Of a stretch of DNA of 64,000 nucleotides, positions 17,525 through 27,327 are shown piece after piece. Under the pieces are notes generated by a model that saw only the letters and a list, made by a program, of their open reading frames with translations, did not search any database and was not told where the DNA came from. Numbering within the stretch: position 1 is the first letter of the stretch; every line of letters begins with the position of its first letter. The position numbers and the translations under genes are program-made. The stretch is from positions 2,125,220 to 2,189,219 of the forward strand of contig NZ_CALSFP010000001.1 of the NCBI RefSeq assembly GCF_943737015.1, given 5' to 3'. This DNA comes from Staphylococcus sp. Marseille-Q5304 (lineage in GTDB: Bacteria > Bacillota > Bacilli > Staphylococcales > Staphylococcaceae).

Positions 17525-20083
17525 ATGGATTATAGATATGTAAAATATATAAATGATAGTTGTTATTATACTAAACCTACTATTCAAAATTTAGGTAATA
17601 TAAATTTATCCAATATTCCAACTAACTACACAAAAGTCTCTGGAGCTCATTGGGTAAGTCTATCTAATCATAATCAAAATTTGCCAGAACAAGGGTGGAA
17701 AATACATATCAGTACAAACTTAAAAACTGCAAAACAAACACTAGATTCAGTTGCTGAGCTTATGTTTAGTGAAAATGTATCATTTAAATATGTGAAAAGT
17801 ATGCATGAATTAATTTTGAAAGATTCTAAATATGGAGATCGGAGTTCTTCAGGTAAATTTATTACTATTTATCCTTCATCTACTGATCAATTTATAGATT
17901 TATTATTTAAGTTAAAAGAAAAATTATCCTATTTGCCTAAAGGTCCCTACATTTTAAATGATAAAAGATGGTACGAAAGTAATATTTATTTTAGATATGG
18001 CGGATTTATACCTAAAACTTTATACAGAAATGGAGAATTTTTGGATGCGATAGAAGACTTAAATGGAAATTTAATAGAAGATCAAAGAAAACCATTTTAT
18101 TCTATACCTGATTTCATTGAAGAACCTAATCAAATAAAAAAAATGGATATAGAAACAGGAGATGACTACAAGAGAACTAATTTAGATGATTATTCGATAA
18201 AAGAAGCTTTACATTTTAGTAATGGAGGGGGAGTCTATTTAGCAAGTCATGAAAAATGGGGTGAAGTCATACTAAAAGAAGGAAGACCATATGTAGCTTC
18301 TGATTTAGATGATGTTGATGCTTTTAAAAGAATTCATAATGAAGGAGAAACTTTAAAAAAACTAACAACTTCACAATATCCAGTTAAAATATATGATGAT
18401 TTCGTAGCATGGGAACATAAATTTATTGTTGAAGAATATATACATGGGGATTCATTAACTTTTTGGATAGTGAATAATTATCCATTTTCTTCAAGTGAAA
18501 AAAATGAGGAATATGTAAAGTCCTCAATTAAGATGTTAAATGATTTAATTAAATCAATAGAAGAAATTCATAGTCATGGTATTGGATTTGGTGATCTTCA
18601 ACCAGCAAACATTATGGTAACCCCTGAAGAAAGAGTAAGATTAATCGATTTTGAAACCGCAGGCCCTGTTAAAGGTTCTATTGCAAGTGTAATGACCCCT
18701 GGTTTCATAGGAGACCCTAAAATGTGTAAGGAACAAAGTGACTGGTTTGCTGTATCAAGAATTGCTAAACAAATGTTTATTCCTATAGGTAGCGTGCAAG
18801 ACATATCACATAATTTAGAAAAAATACATATTAAATGGATTGAAAAAGTTTTTGGATTAGAAGCTTTAAATATTATCAAAAAAATAGAAAAAATTTGTAA
18901 TAAACATAATTCAATTCCTATGAAACAATTAATAGATTCTGTTGAAATTTCAGTTAGAGAGTTTAATTTAAATTTAGTTAAAGAGAAACTAATAAATTCT
19001 ATAAAAAAGGATTTAAAAAGTGGAGAATCGCTAATACATGGTGATATAAGACAGTATGAAATGAATTCTGGCAAATGGAACGTATTAACTGGAGGGTTTG
19101 GAGTAATAATGGCCCTTAAAAGAGCTAATGAATGGGATGAGAAACTTAGCTATTGGATTGAAAATATAGAAGACGAATTTTTGATGAACTTAGAGGATGG
19201 TCTATATACAGGAAAGATGGGGATATGCAATGTTTTGATTGAGACTAATTACATAGAAAAAGCTAAAAAATTAGTTGAAACTATAGATATTTATTCCAAA
19301 AAACATGATATATCTATCGCTTCTGGATTAAGTGGTTTAGGTTTAGGATTTTTAAGTATTTATTACGAATTTAAAGATGAATTCTACTTGAATCAATGTA
19401 AACAAGTAGCAAAATTACTTGAAAGTAATTTTATAAAAAATATTCCTATTTATACTTTTGATTATGACATAGTAGATAAAGGGCTTCTTACAAGTTGGGC
19501 TGGAGCTTCTTTGTTTATGACTAGTCTTTATAAAGTCACTGGTGAAAAAAAATGGTTAGTAATCTCTAAAAAGATGTTAGAAAGAGAGTTGAACAATACA
19601 TTATTTGATGAGGATGGGTTATTGCAAACAGATGATGACTTTCGAGTTCTCCCCTATTTATCTAGTGGAGGTAGTGGTTTAGCAATACCTATAATTGCAA
19701 TCCAAAATATTGAAAATAGCAACGAATGGATACAAGAACTAAAAGGTATAGCTAAAATTGCTCATAGTAAAACATTTTATAATGCAGGATTATTCCAAGG
19801 ATCTACAGGTATATTAGCTATCAGTCATTTATTGGATAATTATTTAAATAGAAAAGATTTAGTAAATGCATCTTTATTTACTCTAAATTTATTTTTAATT
19901 GAAACTGATGATTGTTTGTACGTTCCTGGGGACTCTTGTTTCAGAGTTTCTTCAGACATTATGTCGGGTGCTGCTGGCTTGTTGACAGTTATTCAAGATA
20001 TTATAAGTGGTTCTCATTTTTCTTGGGTACCGCTACTTAATATAAATAAAATATTCAATTTAGATAACATTAAAAGGGGGTGA
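17525..20083 (+). CDS. lanKC: Class III lanthionine synthetase LanKC
   Basis: 852 residues in the usual three parts. Residues 1-220 match the lyase-side N-terminal region. Residues about 235-480 are a protein-kinase fold with lysine in EVILKEGRPYV (near 251), hinge VEEYIHGDSL, catalytic loop HGIGFGDLQPANIMV (near 355) and LIDFE in place of DFG (near 372). Residues about 510-852 are a LanC-like cyclase. The cyclase keeps Gly-rich turns (SGLSGLGLG, SSGGSGLAIP, FQGSTGILA) but lacks the Cys-Cys-His zinc ligands, which separates class III from class IV. It would phosphorylate and dehydrate Ser/Thr and form lanthionine or labionin. ATG at 17525 has GGGAGATG upstream. Confidence 0.9.
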   Translation: MDYRYVKYINDSCYYTKPTIQNLGNINLSNIPTNYTKVSGAHWVSLSNHNQNLPEQGWKIHISTNLKTAKQTLDSVAELMFSENVSFKYVKSMHELILKDSKYGDRSSSGKFITIYPSSTDQFIDLLFKLKEKLSYLPKGPYILNDKRWYESNIYFRYGGFIPKTLYRNGEFLDAIEDLNGNLIEDQRKPFYSIPDFIEEPNQIKKMDIETGDDYKRTNLDDYSIKEALHFSNGGGVYLASHEKWGEVILKEGRPYVASDLDDVDAFKRIHNEGETLKKLTTSQYPVKIYDDFVAWEHKFIVEEYIHGDSLTFWIVNNYPFSSSEKNEEYVKSSIKMLNDLIKSIEEIHSHGIGFGDLQPANIMVTPEERVRLIDFETAGPVKGSIASVMTPGFIGDPKMCKEQSDWFAVSRIAKQMFIPIGSVQDISHNLEKIHIKWIEKVFGLEALNIIKKIEKICNKHNSIPMKQLIDSVEISVREFNLNLVKEKLINSIKKDLKSGESLIHGDIRQYEMNSGKWNVLTGGFGVIMALKRANEWDEKLSYWIENIEDEFLMNLEDGLYTGKMGICNVLIETNYIEKAKKLVETIDIYSKKHDISIASGLSGLGLGFLSIYYEFKDEFYLNQCKQVAKLLESNFIKNIPIYTFDYDIVDKGLLTSWAGASLFMTSLYKVTGEKKWLVISKKMLERELNNTLFDEDGLLQTDDDFRVLPYLSSGGSGLAIPIIAIQNIENSNEWIQELKGIAKIAHSKTFYNAGLFQGSTGILAISHLLDNYLNRKDLVNASLFTLNLFLIETDDCLYVPGDSCFRVSSDIMSGAAGLLTVIQDIISGSHFSWVPLLNINKIFNLDNIKRG

Positions 20084-20090
20084 AGTATTA

Positions 20091-20216
20091 ATGAAGAAAG
20101 TTTTAAATATGCAACAAATACAAAGTAAGTCTAAAAAGAAAAAGTCAAGTCCAAAGCAGTCAAGTGCTAGTTGGGGTTGTGCGCCTTCAAGTAACACTAG
20201 TTGGTTCTTCTGTTAA
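20091..20216 (+). CDS. Class III lanthipeptide precursor 2
   Basis: A 41-residue peptide starting seven bases after lanKC, with GGGGGTGAAG before the ATG. Leader motif VLNMQ at residues 4-8, a Lys/Ser-rich linker, then Ser24-x2-Ser27-x2-Cys30 and Ser34-x2-Ser37-x3-Cys41. The spacing is identical to precursors 1 and 3, and Cys41 is the last residue. The core reads SSASWGCAPSSNTSWFFC. Two bicyclic labionin-type ring systems are possible. Confidence 0.88.
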   Translation: MKKVLNMQQIQSKSKKKKSSPKQSSASWGCAPSSNTSWFFC

Positions 20217-20239
20217 TTTATATTTAGGGGGAAGTTTAA

Positions 20240-20359
20240 ATGAATAAAGTCCTATCTTTACAACAAGAAATAATTTCAAAGGAAGTACAATTAAAAGCAA
20301 AATCATCAAAAAGCCAAAATTGTAAAAATAGTAGTCATGCAAGTTGGTTTATCTGCTAG
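20240..20359 (+). CDS. Class III lanthipeptide precursor 3
   Basis: A 39-residue peptide with GGGGGAAG upstream. Leader motif VLSLQ at residues 4-8. The core has Ser22-x2-Ser25-x2-Cys28 and Ser32-x2-Ser35-x3-Cys39, ending on Cys39. The C-terminal half SSHASWFIC closely resembles that of precursor 2 (SSNTSWFFC), so these two are probably paralogues. Their leaders differ more than their cores, apart from the LxLQ-like motif. Confidence 0.88.
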   Translation: MNKVLSLQQEIISKEVQLKAKSSKSQNCKNSSHASWFIC

Positions 20360-20377
20360 AAATAGTTATTAAAAATA

Positions 20378-20407
20378 GAGACAATGAAGGTCTCCCTTTA
20401 TTGTCTC
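20378..20407 (+). terminator. Terminator after the precursor genes
   Basis: GAGACAAT pairs with ATTGTCTC, with an inner AAGG/CCTT stem, followed by ACTTTTT. It lies between precursor 3 and the ABC exporter gene and may be leaky, as no new promoter is obvious. Confidence 0.7.
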
Positions 20408-20430
20408 ACTTTTTATGAAGGTGATAGTCT

Positions 20431-22141
20431 TTGAATGTATATAAAATATTTAAACTTATGTTAAATAACAAAAACAAAAAATTACGTTTATCCTTAATCG
20501 TTTTTCTGTCTTCCTTTTTACCATGACTTCTTTGTATATTCCTATATTAATAAAAAATATTATAAATGAAATGGAAAATAATAGGATAAATATATTTATT
20601 ATTGTTTCTTTGGTCGTATTTTTGATCTTAAGGTCATTAATTGAAGGAATAAATGAATATATAATATCAAAATTTGGAAATATATTAATTAGAGATTTAC
20701 AACAAATTATATATAATAAACTGATACATTATCCAATTTCTTTTTTTGATACATATAAAAGTGGTGAATTATCTAGTAGATTGGTAAACGATACAGAAGT
20801 AGTAAAAGATTTAATTACCTTTCATATTCCGAAAGTTATTAATGGGATAATCATGGTTATCGGTGCCATTGTATTAATCGCATTTCTAGATTGGCAACTG
20901 ACTTTAGTTATATTATTAATAGTTCCCCTGATTTTTGGTATTATCTTTTCTTTAATGAAGAAATTAGAAGATACAGGAGAGAAACAACAGTATGAAATAT
21001 CTAATTTTATATCCCAAACGCAAGAGACATTTAAAAATATTAAAATGGTAAAAGCATCTACTGCTGAATATTCAGAAAAAATATTATATCAAAAAGTATT
21101 AATAATTTATTTAAAGTTAATTTATATGAAAGCAAAGTTATAGCTTTAATCTCTCCTTTAGTTAATTTTTTATTAATTTTGGGACTGTTAGTTATAGCAG
21201 GATATGGTGCATTTAGAATCAAAGATGGAACATTAGAGTTAAGCACTCTTATTGCATTTATAATTTATTCATTTCAGTTAATGTCCCCTATGAGTTCTAT
21301 AAGTGGTTTTATAGGAGAATATCATAAAGCTAATGGTGCTTTTAAAAGTTTAAATAAGATTATTAATAAAGATGAAGAAAGAAAAAGTAATCATTTTATG
21401 AATGATTTTAGATTAAATAGCAATTTATCATTTAATAATGTAACTTTAGAATTTAATGGTAAGAAAATTCTTGATGATATATCTTTCACAGTTTATAAAG
21501 GAAGAAGTCTTACAATTATTGGGCCTTCAGGTTCAGGTAAAACAACATTACTAAATATATTAGAAAAATTTTATAATGTTACAAGCGGTAACATAACTAT
21601 AGATGGTGTTGATATTAACCAAATTAATACTCATTCTTTAAGAAAAAATATTGGCTTAGTGAGCCAAGATATCCCAATTATAAGTGGTACTATCAAAGAT
21701 AATTTATTATATGGATTGTGTGAAGAAACAATAACAAATGACAAAATTCATAAATGTTTAGACTTCTCGATTTTAAACAAACTAGTAACTAATCGAATAG
21801 ATAACATTAATAGTTATGTTGGAGAAAGTGGAAATATACTATCTGGTGGAGAAAAACAAAGAATAAATTTAGCAAGATTGTTTTTAAAAAACCCTAGTAT
21901 AATATTGTTAGATGAAGCAACTTCAAATTTAGATAACGAATCCAAAAGTGCAATCTTAAAATCTATTTTAGAGCTAACACGCAATAAAACGACTTTGAAA
22001 ATTACACATAATGTGCAAGAATTACATGAAACAGAAGAGATACTTTTTATTGAGAACGGTAAAATTCTTTTTAAAGGGCTACACGGAGAATTATTGAATA
22101 ATAATGAAAGATATAAAAAAATTATTAAAGTTTTATCTTAG
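20431..22141 (+). pseudogene. lanT: ABC exporter (membrane plus ATPase) with two frameshifts
   Basis: The gene starts at TTG 20431 (GAAGGTGA upstream) and would encode about 570 residues: six membrane helices and an ATPase domain with Walker A GPSGSGKTT, signature LSGGEKQ, Walker B IILLDEATS and a switch His (KITHN). There is no C39 peptidase domain, so it cannot cleave leaders, which fits a separate protease. Frame is lost at about 20515 (T run in TCCTTTTTACC) and again at about 21093 (CAAAAAGT). In both places one extra base restores the protein (SSFFTM and YQKSINNLF). Either the exporter is broken or the assembly lost two homopolymer bases. Confidence 0.85.
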
Positions 22142-22214
22142 TATTTTAATTACCATGTAATATAAGGTAGTGTTTTTTATATCCCACGATCCTTATTAGG
22201 AGGCCATTTAGATA

Positions 22215-22543
22215 ATGAATGTTCAATTTAAAAAAGGTGTATAGGAGCTATTGGTATTATTAATCATACACCACCAAGATCAATATGGTTACTCATTAAT
22301 TCAAATAATAACTAAAAAGATAGCTCTAACAGAAGGCACAATTTATCCATTGTTGTGTAGGCACGTTAAAGAATGTTACTTAAATAGTTATTATGAACCT
22401 TCAAAGGACGACCTTTCACGTTAATACTATACAATAACTATAAAAGGTAACGAAAGACTAAAAAGTTAATAAAAGAATGGAATATATTAATTGAATCAAT
22501 AAACTCATTTAGGGAAGAGAGTGATTTTTATGAACAAAAATGA
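22215..22543 (+). pseudogene. PadR-family regulator, decayed
   Basis: After AGGAGG and an ATG the frame reads MNVQFKKGV, stop, ELLVLLIIHHQDQYGYSLIQ and later ALTEGTIYPLL and YYTITIKGNERLKS. These are the helices and wing of a PadR repressor. There are two nonsense codons (TAG after GV; TAA where SRK is expected) and one base lost near RLKS. The lesions include substitutions, so this is real decay. The end overlaps the next gene, as PadR genes often do with HAAS-domain partners. Confidence 0.8.
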
Positions 22544-23096
22544 ATACATTGAAGTATTAAATAGACGTATAAAAAAAATAAGTAGAGAAGAAAAAAAAGA
22601 TATTCTAAACAAATATGAATCCCATTTTATTAGTGGTTATAAAGACAAGAAGAATGATGATGAAATGATTAGAGATATAGGTGTGCCTATTAAAATCTCT
22701 AATGAAATTAATGTTATGACAGCTTTACATGATGTTGAAAAAGAAAAAAATATTAAAGATATTTTTAATGTAATTTTTTCTATAATGGGGCTAAGTTTTT
22801 TTAATTTTATCTTTATAGGATTCAGTCTATTTGCTATTCTGCTATTTCTACCTTTCATATTAGCGTATTTTATCGCAATATCAGTCATGATATGTTCACC
22901 AGTAATACTATTCGTAATGGGAATTATAAATGGATTCGATACTATATCAATAAATGAAGTTTTTGAAATGATTAAAGGGGTATTTTTAGGACTCATCTTG
23001 ACACTCGTAGGATACTATTTTATGAAAAACTTTTTTAAATTTCTTACTTTTTACTTAAAATGGAATCTAAATATATTTAAGAGGGAGGGCATATGA
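22530..23096 (+). CDS. HAAS-domain (DUF1700) membrane protein
   Basis: 188 residues. The first 75 form the helical HAAS region (MNKNEYIEVLNRRIKKISRE through the GVPIKISNEI turn), then four hydrophobic segments. DUF1700 proteins are commonly encoded just after PadR regulators and modulate membrane or envelope responses. GGAAGAGAG precedes the ATG. The gene overlaps the PadR remnant at its start and the lipoprotein gene at its end, so these three formed one operon. It appears intact although its PadR partner is dead. Confidence 0.8.
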   Translation: MNKNEYIEVLNRRIKKISREEKKDILNKYESHFISGYKDKKNDDEMIRDIGVPIKISNEINVMTALHDVEKEKNIKDIFNVIFSIMGLSFFNFIFIGFSLFAILLFLPFILAYFIAISVMICSPVILFVMGIINGFDTISINEVFEMIKGVFLGLILTLVGYYFMKNFFKFLTFYLKWNLNIFKREGI

Positions 23097-23697
23097 TGAG
23101 AAAGTATTACATATTCGGTTTATTTTTTTTACTGATATTTGCTACTGGGTGTTCTAATACACATTATAATGTAGGCGAAACGGATAATAAAGATTTAGAA
23201 AAAAAAGAAGCACCCCAAGATATTTTTAATTATAAAACTACTAATACTCAACTATCAGAACAAGAAATAAAAAAGGCAATTAAGTTATATCTCAATAAAG
23301 ATGAAGATTTAAGTAAAGCAAAAGAATATTACCAAGATAAAGTGGATTCAGAGGAAAAATTAAGTATGGATGAAAGTAAAAAAATAAAAAAATTAAATGA
23401 GTTAACTAGGAAAAATGATAATAATTTCTATAATTATATAAGAAAAAATAGATTGCCTGAAGACTACAAAAATATACATATAAAATAAATAAGTATATAT
23501 CTAGTTCAAATAAAGAGTTTGAAAATCTAGATAAACAGATTGATTTAACAATTAAAAAACTCACTAAAAATGGTGAATTTTCAACTAAATATTTCGAGGG
23601 AATTAAAGCTGACAGTAAAATTGTAAATGGTAAAGAGCAGGATAAAATCGAACAGTTCTTAAAAGAAAAAAACATTAAAACAAAAGCTTTTAAATGA
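23093..23697 (+). pseudogene. NDxxF-motif lipoprotein, one frameshift
   Basis: The gene opens with a signal peptide and lipobox IFATGCSN. The name-giving motif NDNNFYNYIRKN is near residue 105. At about 23483 the frame runs into a stop (CATATAAAATAA). Adding one A to the AAAA run restores KNIHIKNKYISSSNKEFENL and an end at 23697, giving about 200 residues. Proteins of this staphylococcal family are surface lipoproteins of unknown function. Next to a bacteriocin locus, a self-protection role is possible but unproven. Confidence 0.7.
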
Positions 23698-23801
23698 GGA
23701 TAGTAAATTTTGATTTTGGTGAGTAAAATAATTATTTGAAAAAATTATGTTTACTTAATTTTATAAAAATAACGAATAATATCAATTGAGAAATCATAAT
23801 G

Positions 23802-23866
23802 TGATATGCTCCCTTCAAAGTTTTCATTTTTAAATGTCTACTTTTAAGGGGGACATATCATTTTTT
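23802..23866. terminator. Terminator between the lipoprotein and dus
   Basis: TGATATGCTCCCTT pairs with AAGGGGGACATATCA around a long loop, and T runs follow. It separates two convergent genes. Confidence 0.6.
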
Positions 23867-23896
23867 ACTAATGTCACTCAGATTATAAAAGTTGTA

Positions 23897-24874
23897 CTAC
23901 GATTCTTGTTCGTCCATTTGGGCTTCAAATTCATCGAGTAATGCGACTGCTTCGTCAGTTGTGTTTGTTTGCATCAGTTGATGTCGTAGTTCGCTAGCCC
24001 CTCTGATACCACGGACGTAGATTTTAAAGAATCTGCGTAATGGTTTGTATAGGCGAGGTTCATCTTTTGAATATTTGTTGAATAATGCTAGATGTAATCT
24101 CAATAAACCTAATAGTTCTTTACTTGTATGTTTGCGAGGTTCTTTTTCAAATGCAAAAGGATTATGAAAAATACCTCTTCCGATCATGATACCGTCGACG
24201 CCATATTTTTCAGCAAGTTCAAGACCTGTTTGTCTATCTGGGATATCACCGTTAATAGTTAACAACGTATCTGGTGCGATTTCGTCACGCAATTCTTTGA
24301 TCGCTTCAATTAATTCCCAGTGTGCATCGACTTTACTCATCTCTTTTCTAGTACGGAGATGGATTGATAAGTTCGCAATGTCTTGTTCGAAGACGTGTTT
24401 CAGCCAATCTCTCCACTCATCTATTTGATAATAGCCTAGACGTGTTTTAACACTGACCGGTAGACCTCCCTCTTTAGCCGCTTGAATGATTTCAGCTGCA
24501 GTTTCAGGTCGCAGAATCAGGCCAGAACCTTTACCTTTGCTTGCGACATTAGCTACAGGACAACCCATATTTAAATCAATACCTTTAAAGCCCATCTCTG
24601 CCATGCCGATACTCATTTCTCGAAAATGCTCTGGCTTGTCTCCCCATATATGAGCCACCATAGGCTGTTCATCCTCACTGAATGTTAGACGTCCGCGTAC
24701 ACTATGAATACCTTCAGGATGGCAGAAACTCTCAGTATTTGTAAATTCAGTGAAAAACACATCTGGTCTACCTGCTTCACTCACAACGTGACGAAAGACG
24801 ATATTCGTAACATCTTCCATAGGTGCCAAAATGAAAAATGGACGTGGTAATTCACGCCAAAAATTTTCCTTCAT
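23897..24874 (-). CDS. dus: tRNA-dihydrouridine synthase
   Basis: 325 residues, an FMN-dependent TIM-barrel enzyme that reduces uridine in the D-loop of tRNA. It shows the N-terminal [17 protein letters not shown], the active-site loop with catalytic Cys ([19 protein letters not shown]), the lysine/arginine motif SVKTRLGY and the phosphate-binding [16 protein letters not shown]. It is intact and compositionally ordinary, a core chromosomal gene. With the SCC site at 13445 it shows that this part of the window is chromosome. Confidence 0.93.
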   Translation of the reverse strand: MKENFWRELPRPFFILAPMEDVTNIVFRHVVSEAGRPDVFFTEFTNTESFCHPEGIHSVRGRLTFSEDEQPMVAHIWGDKPEHFREMSIGMAEMGFKGIDLNMGCPVANVASKGKGSGLILRPETAAEIIQAAKEGGLPVSVKTRLGYYQIDEWRDWLKHVFEQDIANLSIHLRTRKEMSKVDAHWELIEAIKELRDEIAPDTLLTINGDIPDRQTGLELAEKYGVDGIMIGRGIFHNPFAFEKEPRKHTSKELLGLLRLHLALFNKYSKDEPRLYKPLRRFFKIYVRGIRGASELRHQLMQTNTTDEAVALLDEFEAQMDEQES

Positions 24875-25192
24875 AATATATTTAAACCTTCTTTTCTATA
24901 AATGTTTCTACTTTTTATCCATAATGATATTACTATAAATTATCAAATTACACAAAAGGATTTTTACCAGTAACTAACTTTATAAAGAAATAACTGTCAG
25001 TTATCTAAATAGGTGGTGCCAATGATAATTCTATCAACGCAAATTATTAAAAACAATCACCCTTTTTAATAATTTAAAATTAAATAGATTTGCAACTTAT
25101 TTTTTAGTAATATTAAAGTGTAAGAGGCATTGTAATACCGTTATTGAAATAAATTTTGAAACCTGAAAATAGAAAGTTGTGAATAAACGAAT
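24875..25192. other. Leader region shared by the tandem lipoprotein genes
   Basis: No ORF. The part from about 25060 (AAATTAAATAGATTT ... TATTAA ... GTAAGA) recurs before the second lipoprotein gene at 26440-26530. The short AAATAGAAAG(T/A)TGTGAATAAA stretch recurs before most copies. These are duplicated promoter and leader sequences. Confidence 0.55.
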
Positions 25193-25957
25193 ATGATAAG
25201 AAGACTACTTTTTTTAATCATTTTGATAAGTTTAACTTCATTTATTAGTGGGTGTGGGTTGTTAAACATAGAAAGCGGGAAGGAACGAGAAATTAAGAAA
25301 AGCTTTTCAAAGACGTTAGATATGTATCCAATTAAAAATCTAGAGGATTTATATGATAAAGAAGGGTACCGTGATGAACAGTTTGAAAAAGGTGATAAAG
25401 GCACATGGGTATTGCAAGACCGTATGACGGTTCGTAAAAAAGATAAAAAATTTGAATCTAGAGCTATGGTGCTTTTTTTAAATAGAAATAATAAAAAAGC
25501 AACTGGAAAATTTTATTTTAAAAAATATGGCGAAAATGAAAAGGCAAACAGGGATGAAGTGTATCCAGTTGAACTAAAAGATAATAAAATTGTATTGAAG
25601 AAACAAATTTCTGATGCAAAATTGTCAGAAGAATTAGAGCAATTTAAGTTTTTTTGTCAGTATGCAAATTTTAAAAATTTAGATAAATATAAGAACGTGA
25701 GTATTTCGAGTAATCCTAATGTGCCTAAATATGAAGCTGAGTATCAGTTAGATAATAATAATTATAACGTAAAAAGAATCAGGGATCTTTATGATGTGTC
25801 GACAAAAAAGGCTCCTATTTTAAAAATGCAATCTGTAGGAGAATTAAAAGGAAACAGTATTGGATATAAAAATATTGAATATATATTCAGTCAAAATGAA
25901 GATGAAAATATAAAGTTTTCTAATTATGTAAACTTCCAACCGAGTAAAGGAGAATAA
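25193..25957 (+). CDS. lpl: Tandem lipoprotein (DUF576), copy 1
   Basis: 254 residues with signal peptide and lipobox ISGCGLLN. The family signature [20 protein letters not shown] follows about residue 42. Staphylococcal Lpl lipoproteins are surface anchored, trigger TLR2 signalling and aid host-cell entry in S. aureus. This copy diverges most in the middle (DRMTVRKKDKKFESRAM). It is the first of five plus-strand copies. Confidence 0.9.
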   Translation: MIRRLLFLIILISLTSFISGCGLLNIESGKEREIKKSFSKTLDMYPIKNLEDLYDKEGYRDEQFEKGDKGTWVLQDRMTVRKKDKKFESRAMVLFLNRNNKKATGKFYFKKYGENEKANRDEVYPVELKDNKIVLKKQISDAKLSEELEQFKFFCQYANFKNLDKYKNVSISSNPNVPKYEAEYQLDNNNYNVKRIRDLYDVSTKKAPILKMQSVGELKGNSIGYKNIEYIFSQNEDENIKFSNYVNFQPSKGE

Positions 25958-25958
25958 T

Positions 25959-26254
25959 ATGGTAAGTAAATATCAAATCGATTCTCATAATATAACTAAA
26001 AAACAGAGAGTACAACAGCTATTTCAATGATAAGTTATGAAATAGAGAACGCCAATAAGAATAATCTAACTAAATTTGATATAAAAGACCAATTGGAACA
26101 TTACCAGGTGATTGATAAATTCCCTTCAAATCTAAAATACGTCAATAGTTATACTGATCCCAAAACAGGTACCACTGCTACTGCATTTCTAAGTACATAT
26201 ACTGATAAAGTTACAGTAGGAATGACGAGAACCAATATACATAAAACATTTTAA
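25959..26254 (+). pseudogene. Truncated, frameshifted lipase-like (Mbeg1-type) fragment
   Basis: The start MVSKYQIDSHNITKK is in one frame and SMISYEIENANKNNL in another. One A added to the run at 25998-26003 joins them (ITKKTESTTAISMISYEIEN). The same family occurs at 51936-52148. The product stops after VGMTRTNIHKTF, where full-length relatives continue into an alpha/beta-hydrolase domain. It is a remnant travelling with the lipoprotein repeats. Confidence 0.6.
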
Positions 26255-26546
26255 ATAACCTAATATATAGAATTTAAGGGCTTCAGCATTGGTAAAATTA
26301 ATTATTAATTTATATGCAATGAACAAATGTTTTTGTAAGCGATAATTTAATACATTAAATTCAAATGTATTTTGGAATATAAAAAATAAAATGCATTTCA
26401 AAGACAATAAAACCTGTTGATTTAAAAATGCCAATAATTATAAAATTAAATAGATTTAAAACCTATTTTTTATTAATATTAAACTATAAGATAGTGATTG
26501 TAACATTAAATACTGAAAAAATTATAAAATAGAAAGATGTGGGAAC

Positions 26547-27325
26547 GTGAAACATTTTAGTAGTTTACTTTTTTTAATAACTCTAACAGGTTTAGCATTT
26601 TTTATTGAAGGCTGTGATATGTTGAATATAGATAGTGGTAAGGAACGAGAACTTAAGAAAAGCTTTTCAAAGACGTTAGATATGTATCCAATTAAAAATC
26701 TTGAGGAACTATATGATAAAGAAGGTTATCGAGATGAAGAATTTGATAAAGATGATAAGGGAACATGGATAATTAATTCTGAAATGGTCAATCAACCAAA
26801 AGGAAAAAGTATGAAATCAAGAGGTATGGTTTTATATATGAATAGAAATACACGAACTACTAAAGGATATTTTATTGTAAGCGAAACAACTGAAGATAGT
26901 AAGGGAAGACCACATGCAACAGAAAAAAATATCCGGTTATAATGAAAAATAATAAAATCATTCCTACCGAGAAAATAAAGGATAAAAAATTAACAAACGA
27001 AATAGAGAACTTTAAATTCTTTGTGCAATATGCAAATTTCAAAGATTTAAATGATTATAAAAATGGAGATATTTCATATAATCCCAATGTGCCTAGTTAT
27101 TCAGCAGAATATCAATTAGATAATGACAATTATAATGTAAAGCAACTGAGAAAACGGTATAACATACCAACAAAACAAGCGCCCAAATTATTATTAAAAG
27201 GAACTGGTGACTTAAAAGGATCGTCAGTGGGTTATAATCAATTGGAATATACATTCGTAGAAAAGAAAGGGGAAAATATATTCTTTTCTGATTTTATGAA
27301 CTTTAATCCAAGCAGTGAGGATTAA
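26547..27325 (+). pseudogene. lpl: Tandem lipoprotein (DUF576), copy 2, one frameshift
   Basis: GTG start, lipobox IEGCDMLN, and the [20 protein letters not shown] signature. The first frame ends at 26942 (HATEKNIRL). The second continues from there to 27325 with the normal C-terminal half ([32 protein letters not shown]). One A added to the run at 26923-26929 gives [14 protein letters not shown], the family consensus. Disrupted by a single homopolymer change, real or artefactual. Confidence 0.85.
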
Positions 27326-27327
27326 TC

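Noticed and set aside
17525..20083. Class II (LanM) or class IV (LanL) synthetase
   Set aside because: A kinase fold rules out LanM, and the missing zinc ligands argue against LanL.
20431..22141. Peptidase-containing (C39) bacteriocin exporter
   Set aside because: There is no N-terminal Cys-protease domain; the gene begins directly with a membrane domain, and precursor leaders have no double-glycine site.
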